Shown one piece after another: positions 9,973 to 18,113 of a stretch of DNA of 64,000 bases. The position numbers were made by a program, and so were the translations under genes. Each line of letters starts with the position of its first letter. Position 1 is the stretch's first letter. The notes below the pieces were generated by a model that was not told the DNA's origin, ran no database searches, and worked only from the letters and a program-made list of their open reading frames with translations. The stretch spans positions 62,001-126,000 of the forward strand of contig CAWACR010000003.1 of the NCBI GenBank assembly GCA_963780675.1, read 5' to 3'. The DNA comes from JAHECE01 sp963780675. Lineage in GTDB: Bacteria; Actinomycetota; Actinomycetes; Actinomycetales; JAHECE01.

Positions 9973-10015
9973 ACGAGAGCGCTCGACCTCACGAACGAGA
10001 GCGCTCGACCTCACG
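9973..10015. repeat. Tandem copies of the GAGGTCGAG-type palindromic repeat
   Basis: Two direct copies of ACGAGAGCGCTCGACCTCACG, at 9973-9993 and 9995-10015, with a 22-bp period. Each holds the palindrome GAGCGCTC. The same unit, in the other orientation, occurs at 23160-23192 and 33293-33386. It lies between convergent rsmI and pncA and runs into the 3' end of pncA. Confidence 0.75.
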
Positions 10016-10606
10016 GGACGTGGTCAGTTGGACGCCGGCCGCGGCCATCGCCGTGCGCGCGGCGGCGCCCTGCTCGGGGGTCACCGGCACGGTCAGGTCC
10101 GTGAGGACCCGCGCGCGCAGGCCGTGCGCCACGGCGTCGAGCGCGGTGTACCGGACGCAGTGCGACTCGGTGAGGCCGATGATGTCGACCTCCGTCACGC
10201 CGGCCCGGTCAAGGATCTCGGCGAGGGGGACGCCGTCGTCGTCGCCGCCCTCGAACCCCGAGTACGCGGCGGCGTGCTGCCCCTTCTTGAGCGTGTGGTC
10301 GGCGTGGAGGCCCGCCAACGCCGGATGGAGCTCGGCCTCCGGGGTCCCGGCGACCCCGTGCGGCGGCCAGGTGTCCACGTAGTCGGGCTCTGCGGGGGGC
10401 GTCGCGAAGTGCGGGCCGGGGTCGATGTGCCAGTCCTGGGTGGTCACGACGAGGTCGTAGTCGCCTCGGTGCGCAGCCGCGTACGCCGCGACCGCCTCGG
10501 CGACGGCGTTCCCCCCGGCCACGGGGAGGGCGCCGCCCTCGCAGAACGTGGGCTGGACGTCGACGACGAGGAGGGCCCGTCCCGTGCCGTGCCGCGCGCT
10601 GGTCAT
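9989..10606 (-). CDS. pncA: Nicotinamidase (isochorismatase family)
   Basis: 205 residues from ATG 10606. Hydrolyses nicotinamide to nicotinate for NAD salvage. The Asp-Lys-Cys triad is visible: Asp16 in LLVVDVQPTF, Lys107/108 in HTLKKGQH, Cys150 in GLTESHCVRYTALDA. Metal ligands sit in TTQDWHIDPGPHFA (Asp58, His60, His66). The last residues (REVERSRS) are encoded by the dispersed repeat at 9973-10015, so the C-terminus was probably extended by repeat insertion. It diverges from the aminotransferase gene. Confidence 0.92.
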   Translation of the reverse strand: MTSARHGTGRALLVVDVQPTFCEGGALPVAGGNAVAEAVAAYAAAHRGDYDLVVTTQDWHIDPGPHFATPPAEPDYVDTWPPHGVAGTPEAELHPALAGLHADHTLKKGQHAAAYSGFEGGDDDGVPLAEILDRAGVTEVDIIGLTESHCVRYTALDAVAHGLRARVLTDLTVPVTPEQGAAARTAMAAAGVQLTTSREVERSRS

Positions 10607-10643
10607 GGGTCCAGGGTGCCACGCGCGCGTAAGGTTCCCTGTC

Positions 10644-11843
10644 ATGGAATTCCGTCGCATCCAGGGCCTGCCGCCGTACGTGTTCGTCATCATCGACACC
10701 CTCAAGCAGCAGGCGCGGCAGGCCGGGCGCGACGTCATCGACCTGGGCTTCGGCAATCCCGACATCCCGTCCCCGCAGGTCGCCGTCGACAAGCTCGCGG
10801 AGGCGGCGCAGACCTCCCGGAACCACCGCTACTCGGCCTCGCGCGGCATCCCCAAGCTGCGCCTCGCCGTCGCCGATCTCTACCGCCGCCGGTTCGGCGT
10901 CGCCCTCGATCCGGACACCGAGGTGATCTCCACCATCGGCGCCAAGGAGGGCTTCAGCCACCTCATGTGGGTGCTGCTCCAGCCGGGTGACGCCGCCCTG
11001 GTCCCCAGCCCCTCGTACCCGATCCACATCTGGGGTCCCTACCTCGCGGGCGCGGACACGCGGCAGGTCGCGATCGGTGAGGCAGGCGGGCACGCCGGCG
11101 GGCGGGCCTACGTCGACCGCGTCATGGAGGCCTGGGAGTACGGCTGGCCGAAGCCGCGCGTCGTCGTCCTGTCGTTCCCGCACAACCCCACGACGGCGAC
11201 GATCGAGCTCCACGACCTGCAGCGGCTCGTCTCGTGGGCGCGGGAGCGGGACGTGGTGCTCGTGCACGACTTCGCGTACGCCGAGACGTCGTTCGACGGG
11301 TGGAAGCCGCCGTCGATCCTCCAGACCAGCGGAGGGAAAGAGGTGGCCGTCGAGCTCTACTCGATGACCAAGTCCTTCTCGATGGCGGGCTGGCGGCAGG
11401 CGTTCATGCTCGGCCGGCCGGACGTGGTGGGCGCTCTCGCGAAGCTCAAGAGCTACCTCGACTACGGCACGTTCCAGCCGATCCAGATCGCCGCGACCGT
11501 GACGATGAACGAGGCGCCGGACTACCCGCTCGAGGTCAACGCCATCTACGAGTCGCGGCGGAACGCCCTGTGCGACGGCCTCAACCGGATCGGCTGGCCC
11601 GTGACGAAGCCGCTCGGGACGATGTTCGTCTGGGCCCCGATCCCCGAGAACTACCGCGAGATGGGGTCGATCGAGTTCGCGAAGATGCTCGTCAACGAGT
11701 GCGACGTCGCCGTCTCGCCGGGCGTGGGCTTCGGCCCCGGCGGTGACGGGTACGTGCGCTTCGCGCTCATCGAGAACGAGCAGCGCATCGGTCAGGCCAT
11801 CCGCAACCTCCGGCGGGGTCTGCCGCAGCTGCGCCTCGCCTGA
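10644..11843 (+). CDS. Class I/II aminotransferase, AlaC-like
   Basis: 399 residues from ATG 10644. PLP-dependent fold type I enzyme; the PLP lysine is Lys243 in SMTKSFSMAGWR. The opening RRIQGLPPYVFVIIDTLKQQ and LGFGNPDIPSP closely match AlaC, the glutamate-pyruvate aminotransferase of enterobacteria, and related LL-diaminopimelate aminotransferase-like enzymes. Alanine synthesis is likely but not certain. It is divergent from pncA, with 37 bases between starts. In-frame upstream codons lie inside pncA and are not used. Confidence 0.87.
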   Translation: MEFRRIQGLPPYVFVIIDTLKQQARQAGRDVIDLGFGNPDIPSPQVAVDKLAEAAQTSRNHRYSASRGIPKLRLAVADLYRRRFGVALDPDTEVISTIGAKEGFSHLMWVLLQPGDAALVPSPSYPIHIWGPYLAGADTRQVAIGEAGGHAGGRAYVDRVMEAWEYGWPKPRVVVLSFPHNPTTATIELHDLQRLVSWARERDVVLVHDFAYAETSFDGWKPPSILQTSGGKEVAVELYSMTKSFSMAGWRQAFMLGRPDVVGALAKLKSYLDYGTFQPIQIAATVTMNEAPDYPLEVNAIYESRRNALCDGLNRIGWPVTKPLGTMFVWAPIPENYREMGSIEFAKMLVNECDVAVSPGVGFGPGGDGYVRFALIENEQRIGQAIRNLRRGLPQLRLA

Positions 11844-11867
11844 CGGGGCTCGGGCGGGGACCCGCCT

Positions 11868-11897
11868 CTGGACCACCCCCACCTTTGGTGTTAACCT
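11868..11897 (+). promoter_or_regulatory. Putative leaderless promoter of the tetR gene
   Basis: CTGGAC (11868-11873), an 18-bp spacer and TAACCT (11892-11897), seven bases before the ATG at 11905. This spacing predicts transcription starting at or next to the start codon. The GTTAAC palindrome at 11890-11895 overlaps the -10 and could be an autoregulatory operator. It stands out as AT-richer than its surroundings. Confidence 0.4.
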
Positions 11898-11904
11898 CAC
11901 TCAC

Positions 11905-12501
11905 ATGAAAGAGGGGGTGCCCCGGCCGTACCGGATGACCGCCCGCGCCGAGCAGGCCGCGGCCACGGGTGAGCGCATCCTCGACGCCACCATCGCGCTC
12001 TTCTGGGAGCGGCCGTCCACCGACATCTCGCTGGACGACGTCGCAGCCCGCGCCGGAGTGAGCGTGCAGACGGTCATCCGCCGGTTCGGCGGCAAGGATG
12101 GGCTGTTCGCCGCCGCCGGAGAGCGTCAGCGGGGGGCGGTCCACAGCCAGCGCGACGACGCCCCCGTCGGCGACGTGCCCGGCGCCGTCGCGGTGCTCTT
12201 CGACCACTACGAGGACCTCGGCGACCGGGTCCTGCGGCTCCTCGAGGAGGAGCGGCGCCTGCCCGGTCTCGCGGAGATCGTCGAGGACGGGCGCGCGTAC
12301 CACCGCCAGTGGTGCGCCCGCGTGTTCGCCCCCGCGCTCGCGGGGTGCGCTCCGGCCGACCGGGACCGCCGGCTGGCCCAGTTCGCCGCCGTGTGCGACG
12401 TCTACACCTGGAAGATCCTCCGGCGCGACGCAGGCCTGCCGCGCGACGAGGCGGAACTCGCCGTCGTCGAACTGCTCGCGCCCCTGACGGAAGGACGCTG
12501 A
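11905..12501 (+). CDS. TetR/AcrR family regulator
   Basis: 198 residues. The N-terminal TetR DNA-binding domain is clear: GERILDATIALFWERP, then the helix-turn-helix ISLDDVAARAGVSVQTVIRRFGG near residues 33-55. The C-terminal ligand domain is generic. The stop is directly followed by the glycosyltransferase ATG at 12503, so the two are cotranscribed and the regulator probably controls that gene. ATG 11905 is favoured by the promoter seven bases upstream. Confidence 0.88.
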   Translation: MKEGVPRPYRMTARAEQAAATGERILDATIALFWERPSTDISLDDVAARAGVSVQTVIRRFGGKDGLFAAAGERQRGAVHSQRDDAPVGDVPGAVAVLFDHYEDLGDRVLRLLEEERRLPGLAEIVEDGRAYHRQWCARVFAPALAGCAPADRDRRLAQFAAVCDVYTWKILRRDAGLPRDEAELAVVELLAPLTEGR

Positions 12502-12502
12502 G

Positions 12503-13754
12503 ATGTCCCGGATCCTCGCCTACACCTCGCCCGCCCGCGGGCACCTCTTCCCTGTCAGCGCGATCCTGGAGGAGCTCCGGACCCGCGGGCACGAGGTCGT
12601 CCTGCGCACCCTCGCGGCGGAGGTCCCGCGGATGCGCGAGCGAGGCTTCGACGCCGCGGCGATCGAGCCGGGGATCGAGGCGATCGAGCACACCGACTGG
12701 CAGGCGAAGGGGAGCGTCGCGGGCCTGCGGCGCGCCGTCGGGGTGTTCGCCCGGCGGGCCGCCCTCGACGCGCCCGACCTGCGCGCGGCGATCGACGCCG
12801 TCCGGCCCGACGCCGTCGTCGTCGACATCAACGCGTGGGGCGCGATGGCCACGGCCGAGGCGTGGGGCGGGCCCTGGGCGACCTTCTGCCCCTACCCCCT
12901 CGCGGTCGCCTCCGCCGATGCGCCACCCTATCGGGCCCGGCCTGCCACCCGCCCGCGGCCCGATGGGCCGACTGCGCGACCGCCTCCTGCGCCCCGTCGT
13001 GATGGGGAGCGTCGAGCGTGTCATGGCGCCACCGCTGAACGCCGTGCGCACGGCGGTGGGCGTCCCGCCCGTCGCAACGGCGAACGACCTCTTCGGTCGC
13101 CCGCCCCTGGTCCTCTACCTGACCGCCGAGCCGTTCGAGTACCACCGCGGCGACTGGCCCGCGTCGGTGGAACTGGTCGGGCCCTGCGCCTGGGAACCCC
13201 CGGCCGAGGCGCCCGCCTGGCTCGCCGCGATCGACCGGCCGATCGTCCTGGTCACGACGTCGTCGGAGTTCCAGGACGACGGCGCCCTGGTCCGGGCGGC
13301 GCTCGAGGCGCTCGCCGACGAGCCGGTCGCCGTGGTGGCGACCGTCCCCGCCGGCGACCCCGCCGACTACCGCGTCCCCGCGAACGCCCGGGTGGAACGC
13401 TTCGTGCCGCACGGTGCCCTGCTCGAGCGGGCGACCTGCGCCGTCACCCACGGCGGGATGGGCGCCACCCAGAAGGCGCTGGCGAACGGCGTACCGGTGG
13501 TCGCGGTGCCGTTCGGCCGGGACCAGTTCGAGGTGGCCCGCCGGGTGGAGGTGGCCGGTGCGGGCGTGCGACTGCACCCCCGACGGCTGAGCCCCGAGCG
13601 GTTGCGGGCCGCCGTCCGTGCCGCGAGGACGATGGCCGACGGCGCCCGCCGGGTCCGCGAGGGCTACGAGGCCGCCGGTGGCCCGGCCCGCGCCGCCGAC
13701 CTGGTCGAGGAGCGGCTCCTCCACCTCGCCGCCGTGGGCCGGCCGACCCCCTGA
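12503..13754 (+). pseudogene. Glycosyltransferase (GT1/MGT type), frameshifted
   Basis: Starts MSRILAYTSPARGHLFPVSA, the N-terminus of UDP-sugar-dependent GT-B enzymes related to macrolide glycosyltransferases. It continues in frame to about 12928, then in the next frame to the stop at 13754. The donor-binding region THGGMGATQKALANGVPVVAVPFGRDQFE lies late in the second part. Removing the A at 12930 gives the continuous sequence PPFGPGLPPARGPMGRLRD, so a single inserted base explains the break. Total would be about 416 residues. Likely acceptor: a lipid, antibiotic or xenobiotic; unknown. Cotranscribed with the TetR gene, which suggests an inducible detoxification or tailoring role. Confidence 0.8.
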
Positions 13755-13813
13755 CCCGAGCCTGGTGGGGGCGACCGGAAGGATGTCGGCCGCCCTCACT
13801 AGGATCACCACCC

Positions 13814-15640
13814 ATGACCCGCATCCTGTCCGCCGTCGCCTGGCCGTACGCCAACGGGCCCCGGCACATCGGCCACGTCGCCGGCTTCGGCGTTCCCTCC
13901 GACGTCTTCAGCCGGTACATGCGCATGGCGGGTCATGACGTCCTGATGGTCTCGGGCACCGACGAGCACGGCACGCCGATCCTCGTCCAGGCCGAGCACG
14001 AGGGCGTCACCCCGCAGGAGCTCGCGGATCGCTACAACCGGGTGATCGTCGAGGACCTCACCCAGCTGGGCCTCTCCTACGACCTCTTCACCCGCACCAC
14101 CACGCGCAACCACTACGCCGTGGTGCAGGAGATGTTCCGCACGGTCCACAAGAACGGCTACATGGTCGAGCAGACCACGATGGGCGCGATCTCGCCCTCC
14201 ACGGGCCGCACCCTCCCCGACCGCTACATCGAGGGCACCTGCCCGAAGTGCGGGTACGACGGCGCCCGCGGCGACCAGTGCGACAACTGCGGCAACCAGC
14301 TCGACGCCATCGAGCTCAAGAACCCGCGCAGCCGGATCAACGGCGAGGTCCCCCGGTTCATCCAGACCGAGCACTTCTTCCTCGACCTCCCTGCGCTCGT
14401 GGACGCCCTCGAGGCGTGGCTGCGCACCCGCACCGAGTGGCGCCCCAACGTCCTGAAGTTCTCCCTCAACCTCCTCGACGACGTCCGCCCGCGCGCGATG
14501 ACGCGCGACATCGACTGGGGGATCCCGGTCCCGCTCCCGGGCTGGGAGGACAACCCCGCCAAGCGGCTGTACGTGTGGTTCGACGCCGTCATCGGGTACC
14601 TCTCCGCCTCCATCGAGTGGGCCCGCCGGCAGGAGCTGAACGGCACCGGCACGGCCGACGCCTGGCGGGCGTGGTGGAACGACGAGCAGGCCCGCACGTA
14701 CTACTTCATGGGCAAGGACAACATCACCTTCCACTCCCAGATCTGGCCGGCCGAGCTGCTGGCCTACGACGGTCGCGGGAACAAGGGCGGCGCCCCCGGC
14801 CCCTACGGCACGCTCAACCTGCCCACCGAGGTGGTCAGCAGCGAGTTCCTGACCATGGAGGGCAAGCAGTTCTCCTCCAGCCGCGGCGTCGTCATCTACG
14901 TCCGCGACATGCTCGCCCGCTACCAGCCGGACGCCCTGCGCTACTTCATCTCCGTCGCCGGCCCGGAGAACTCGGACGCGGACTTCACCTGGGCGGAGTT
15001 CAAGCGGCGCACCAACGACGAGCTCGTCGCCGGCTGGGGGAACCTCGTCAACCGCACGGCGAACCTCGTCCACAAGAACTTCGGGGCGATCCCCGTTCCC
15101 GGTGCCCTCGAGCCGGTCGATGCCGCGCTCCTCGCCCAGACCGAGGCCGCCTTCACCACGGTCGGCGACCTGATCGGCACGCACCGCCAGAAGGCGGCCA
15201 TCGGCGAGGCGATGCGCGTGGTCGGCGACGCCAACAAGTACATCTCCGACACCGAGCCGTGGAAGCTCAAGGGGCCCGAGGGCAGCCCTGAGCGCGAGCG
15301 CCTCGGCACGGTCCTGCACACGGCGGCTCAGGCGATCTCCGACTGCCGCACGCTGCTGTCGCCCTTCCTCCCGCACGCCGCGCAGGCGGTCCACGAGGCG
15401 TTCGGCGGCACGGGCACGGTCTCCCCGCTCCCGCGGATCGAGGAGGTCACCGACCTCGACGACGCCACGCGCACCTACCCGATCATGACCGGCGACTACC
15501 GGCTCGGTGAGACCCTCCCCGCGTGGGAGCGCGCGCCGGTGGTGCCCGGCACCCCGGTCGGCAAGCCCACCCCGGTCTTCACGAAGCTCGACGACGCCAT
15601 CGTCGAGGCCGAGCTCGACCGCCTCCGCGCCCGGGGCTGA
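13814..15640 (+). CDS. metG: Methionyl-tRNA synthetase
   Basis: 608 residues from ATG 13814. Charges tRNA-Met with methionine. HIGH is at residues 18-21 of WPYANGPRHIGHVAG. The zinc knuckle has Cys143, Cys146, Cys156 and Cys159. The KMSKS-equivalent is KQFSSS at 351-356, the divergent form often seen in actinobacteria. There is no C-terminal tRNA-binding EMAP domain. The reading frame is open far upstream across the glycosyltransferase gene, but translation there is a shadow; ATG 13814 matches the family N-terminus exactly. Confidence 0.97.
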   Translation: MTRILSAVAWPYANGPRHIGHVAGFGVPSDVFSRYMRMAGHDVLMVSGTDEHGTPILVQAEHEGVTPQELADRYNRVIVEDLTQLGLSYDLFTRTTTRNHYAVVQEMFRTVHKNGYMVEQTTMGAISPSTGRTLPDRYIEGTCPKCGYDGARGDQCDNCGNQLDAIELKNPRSRINGEVPRFIQTEHFFLDLPALVDALEAWLRTRTEWRPNVLKFSLNLLDDVRPRAMTRDIDWGIPVPLPGWEDNPAKRLYVWFDAVIGYLSASIEWARRQELNGTGTADAWRAWWNDEQARTYYFMGKDNITFHSQIWPAELLAYDGRGNKGGAPGPYGTLNLPTEVVSSEFLTMEGKQFSSSRGVVIYVRDMLARYQPDALRYFISVAGPENSDADFTWAEFKRRTNDELVAGWGNLVNRTANLVHKNFGAIPVPGALEPVDAALLAQTEAAFTTVGDLIGTHRQKAAIGEAMRVVGDANKYISDTEPWKLKGPEGSPERERLGTVLHTAAQAISDCRTLLSPFLPHAAQAVHEAFGGTGTVSPLPRIEEVTDLDDATRTYPIMTGDYRLGETLPAWERAPVVPGTPVGKPTPVFTKLDDAIVEAELDRLRARG

Positions 15641-15643
15641 GTC

Positions 15644-16635
15644 GTGGCGAAGGCGGTCCGCGCCCTCGCGGCTGGCCCGAGGTCCGCCGGAGCCGCTGCC
15701 CGCGCCGGTCGTCGACAACCACACGCACCTCGACACGGTGGTCGGCTTCCTCGGAAGCAGCACGACGAGGCGGACGACGACGGCGCCCGGCCGGCTCCGG
15801 GGGAGGGCGCCGTCGTCGCGCCCCACTGCCGCCCCCGCGCACCCTCGCCGACCACCTCGCCCTGGCGAGCGCCGTCGGCGTCACCCGGATGATCCAGGTG
15901 GGGTGCGACGTCGAGGCCGCCCGCTGGACGGACTCGGCAGTGCGCGAGCAGGCGCAGCTCCTGGGCGCCGTCGCCGTCCACCCGAACGAGGCCGTGCTCC
16001 ATGCCGGGGTGCGGGAGGTCGCCCCCGACGGTCTCGAGCCGGACCCGCGGCCCCGGCACCACCTTCCCCTCGACGAGGCGATCGACCAGGTCGCAGCGAT
16101 CGCTCGCGACAACCCCCGCATCCGCGTGATCGGCGAGACCGGCCTCGACTTCTTCCGGGCGGGCGAGCGGGGTCGCGCCGTCCAGCGCGAGGCGTTCCGG
16201 GCCCACATCGCCCTGGCCAAGGAACTCGGCCTCGCGCTCCAGATCCACGACCGGGACGCCCACGCGGAGGTGATCGACGTGCTCGAGCGCGACGGCGCGC
16301 CCGAGCGCACGGTGTTCCACTGCTTCTCCGGGGACGCGGCGATGGCGAGGTTCTGCGTCGAGCGGGGGTGGTACCTGTCCTTCGCCGGGCCGGTGACCTA
16401 CCGCGCGAACGACGAGCTCCGCCGAGCGCTCCACGAGACGCCCCTGGACCGACTCCTGGTCGAGACCGACGCGCCCTACCTCACGCCCCACCCGCTGCGA
16501 GGCCGCCCGAACGCGCCCTACCTGCTCCCTTACACCGTGCGCGCGATCTCCGAGGAGCTCGCGGTGCCCCTCGAGGTGCTGTGCGCCGCCGTCGAACGCA
16601 CCGCGACCGACGTCTACGGGACGTGGCGTAGGTAA
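15644..16635 (+). pseudogene. tatD: TatD family metal-dependent hydrolase, several frame breaks
   Basis: The body reads cleanly from about 15840 to 16635: TLADHLALASAVGVTRMIQVG, then IGETGLDFFR, LQIHDRDAHAEV, VFHCFSGD and LLVETDAPYLTP, all TatD metal or core motifs. The first metal motif, APVVDNHTHLDT, lies in a different frame at about 15700-15735. An acidic linker (DEADDDGARPAPGEGA) lies in the third frame at about 15760-15810. At least three indels are therefore needed between 15644 and 15840. GTG 15644, three bases after metG, is the likely start. TatD follows metG in many actinobacteria. The product would be a cytosolic DNase or quality-control hydrolase if intact. Confidence 0.75.
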
Positions 16636-16734
16636 CAGTCCCGCCTCGGGGGGTGGTGGCGAACATCACGAATCGGTTACGGTCGTTGCAGACCCCCACC
16701 CCGTCCCGGGGTATTCCGGACAGACAGGACCCTC

Positions 16735-17841
16735 GTGCGCTCACCGTTGAGTCGAGGTTCGGACCGCCACGTGCAGCCCGTCCCGAGCGACGCCCCCACC
16801 TCTGCTCCTCGTTCCCGCGCGGCCGAGCGATCGCAGGTCCGGGCGGCATCGCGCCGGAGGGTCCTGCGCGGGGCCGCCCACGGTGCCCTGCTGGTCGCGC
16901 TGGTCGCGGGGACGGCGGCATACGCCGGGGCCGGACCGTCCGGTGGGGCGACCTCGTCGGACGTCGCTTCGCCGTCGCCTGCGGCGCTCGCGCTCCTCCC
17001 CGACGCGCTCCCGGACGACGCGGTGCTGCCCGAGGCCGCATCGCGCTCCGAGGCTCGCTCGCCCCTGGCCCGGACCGTCTTCATCACGGTCGACGGCGTC
17101 ACCCAGGCCCTCACCACACGCGAGGAGACCGTCGAGGACGTCCTCGACGAGGCCGGCGTGGAGATCGCGACCGAGGACGCGGTCTCGCACCCCCTGACGT
17201 CGTTCGTGCCCGCGGGCACGACGGTCGTCGTCGGGCGCGTCACCTTCGTCGACGGAGCCGAGCGGACCGAGATCCCCTTCGAGACCACGGAGACCCAGGA
17301 CGCGACCCGCCCGAGGGGCGAGCGGGAGGTCCAGACCGCGGGGGTCGTCGGCGTGCAGACCGTCGTCTACCGCGCTCGCCTGGTCGACGGCGTCGAGGTG
17401 AGTCGCGAGGAGGTCATGCGGACCGTCGTCGAGCCGGTCGCCGAAGTCGTCCAGGTCGGGACGAAGGCGCCCACGCCGACGACGACGCCGAGGACCGTGA
17501 CCAGCGGCTCCGGAACGTGGGTCCCGGGTCCTGTCTACGCGGGCGATCCGCGCTCCATCGGGCGCTCGATGGTGGCCGCCCGCGGCTGGGGCGAGGACCA
17601 GTGGGTGTGCCTCGACAGGCTCTTCACCCGCGAGAGCAACTGGAACCCCTACGCGGAGAACCGCAGCTCCGGTGCCTACGGCATCCCGCAGGCCCTCCCC
17701 GGCTCCAAGATGGGCACGGTCGCCTCGGACTGGCGTACCAACCCGGCCACGCAGATCACCTGGGGCCTGAACTACATCGCCGGGCGGTACGGGACGCCGT
17801 GCGGCGCCTGGGCCCACTCCCAGTCGGTGGGCTGGTACTGA
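16735..17841 (+). CDS. G5/DUF348 domain protein with lysozyme-like C-terminus
   Basis: 368 residues from GTG 16735. One N-terminal membrane or signal segment lies at about 46-65. A DUF348 repeat follows at about 113-165 (VFITVDGVTQALTTREETVEDVLDEAG), then a G5 domain at about 167-245 ending VVQVGTKAP. The C-terminal 275-368 region carries FTRESNWNPYAENRSSGAYGIPQ, typical of a lytic-transglycosylase-like fold; Glu300 is the likely catalytic residue. The protein is probably exported and acts on peptidoglycan. It sits directly upstream of a true Rpf protein and shares its DUF348-G5 arm but has a different catalytic head. GTG 16771 is a possible alternative start. Confidence 0.82.
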   Translation: MRSPLSRGSDRHVQPVPSDAPTSAPRSRAAERSQVRAASRRRVLRGAAHGALLVALVAGTAAYAGAGPSGGATSSDVASPSPAALALLPDALPDDAVLPEAASRSEARSPLARTVFITVDGVTQALTTREETVEDVLDEAGVEIATEDAVSHPLTSFVPAGTTVVVGRVTFVDGAERTEIPFETTETQDATRPRGEREVQTAGVVGVQTVVYRARLVDGVEVSREEVMRTVVEPVAEVVQVGTKAPTPTTTPRTVTSGSGTWVPGPVYAGDPRSIGRSMVAARGWGEDQWVCLDRLFTRESNWNPYAENRSSGAYGIPQALPGSKMGTVASDWRTNPATQITWGLNYIAGRYGTPCGAWAHSQSVGWY

Positions 17842-17930
17842 CCCGCTCGGGTCCTCTGGTGCGGCCTGCGGGCCCGCGCGATGTGACGGCGGTCACTACA
17901 CCCGTAACCCGGATGTTGTCAAGGTCACCA

Positions 17931-17959
17931 TTGCCCTCTGGATAACAGTTTGGTTACAG
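17931..17959 (+). promoter_or_regulatory. Putative rpf promoter with flanking GTAACC sites
   Basis: TTGCCC (17931-17936), 17-bp spacer, TTACAG (17954-17959). A GTAACC at 17904-17909 and a GGTTAC at 17952-17957 flank or overlap it; GGTTAC also occurs at 16675-16680 before the preceding gene. GTAAC-type pentamers are the known core of MtrA sites in actinobacteria, and MtrA controls rpf-type genes there, so MtrA control is plausible but unproven. Confidence 0.4.
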
Positions 17960-17967
17960 TGGAGGCA

Positions 17968-18113
17968 GTAAGGCCGCAAGGCCGGGGTTGGCCGAAGGGT
18001 CACCCGGCTGACAGCCGGATCAGTGAGCCACCGACGCTGTGCAGCGCTTCCCTCGGGGAGCGGTCAGCGCGCGTCTGCCTCCTGTAGCCGGGCCGTCCGA
18101 CCAAAGGACCCGC
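17968..18113 (+). ncRNA. Structured 5' leader of rpf, possible riboswitch
   Basis: About 150 bases before the rpf start contain several perfect hairpins: GGCC/GGCC around GCAA at about 17972, CCGGCT/AGCCGG around GAC at about 18004-18018, and a CTCCCC-type stem near 18050. In many actinobacteria rpf genes are preceded by a ydaO-type c-di-AMP riboswitch. The usual conserved ydaO stretches are not obvious here, so I call it only a structured leader. A good ribosome site (AAGGA, 18104-18108) ends it. Confidence 0.4.

Noticed and set aside
11905..13754. TetR-glycosyltransferase pair as the start of a biosynthetic cluster
   Set aside because: No polyketide, peptide or sugar-synthesis genes flank it; metG follows at once.
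12503..15640. One continuous frame from the glycosyltransferase start through metG
   Set aside because: The middle (about 12930-13800) is Arg/Pro filler, and the true glycosyltransferase end lies in another frame. MetG starts cleanly at 13814.
17968..18113. A confident c-di-AMP (ydaO) riboswitch call
   Set aside because: Location fits, but the conserved ydaO core words are not visible, so only a structured leader is claimed.
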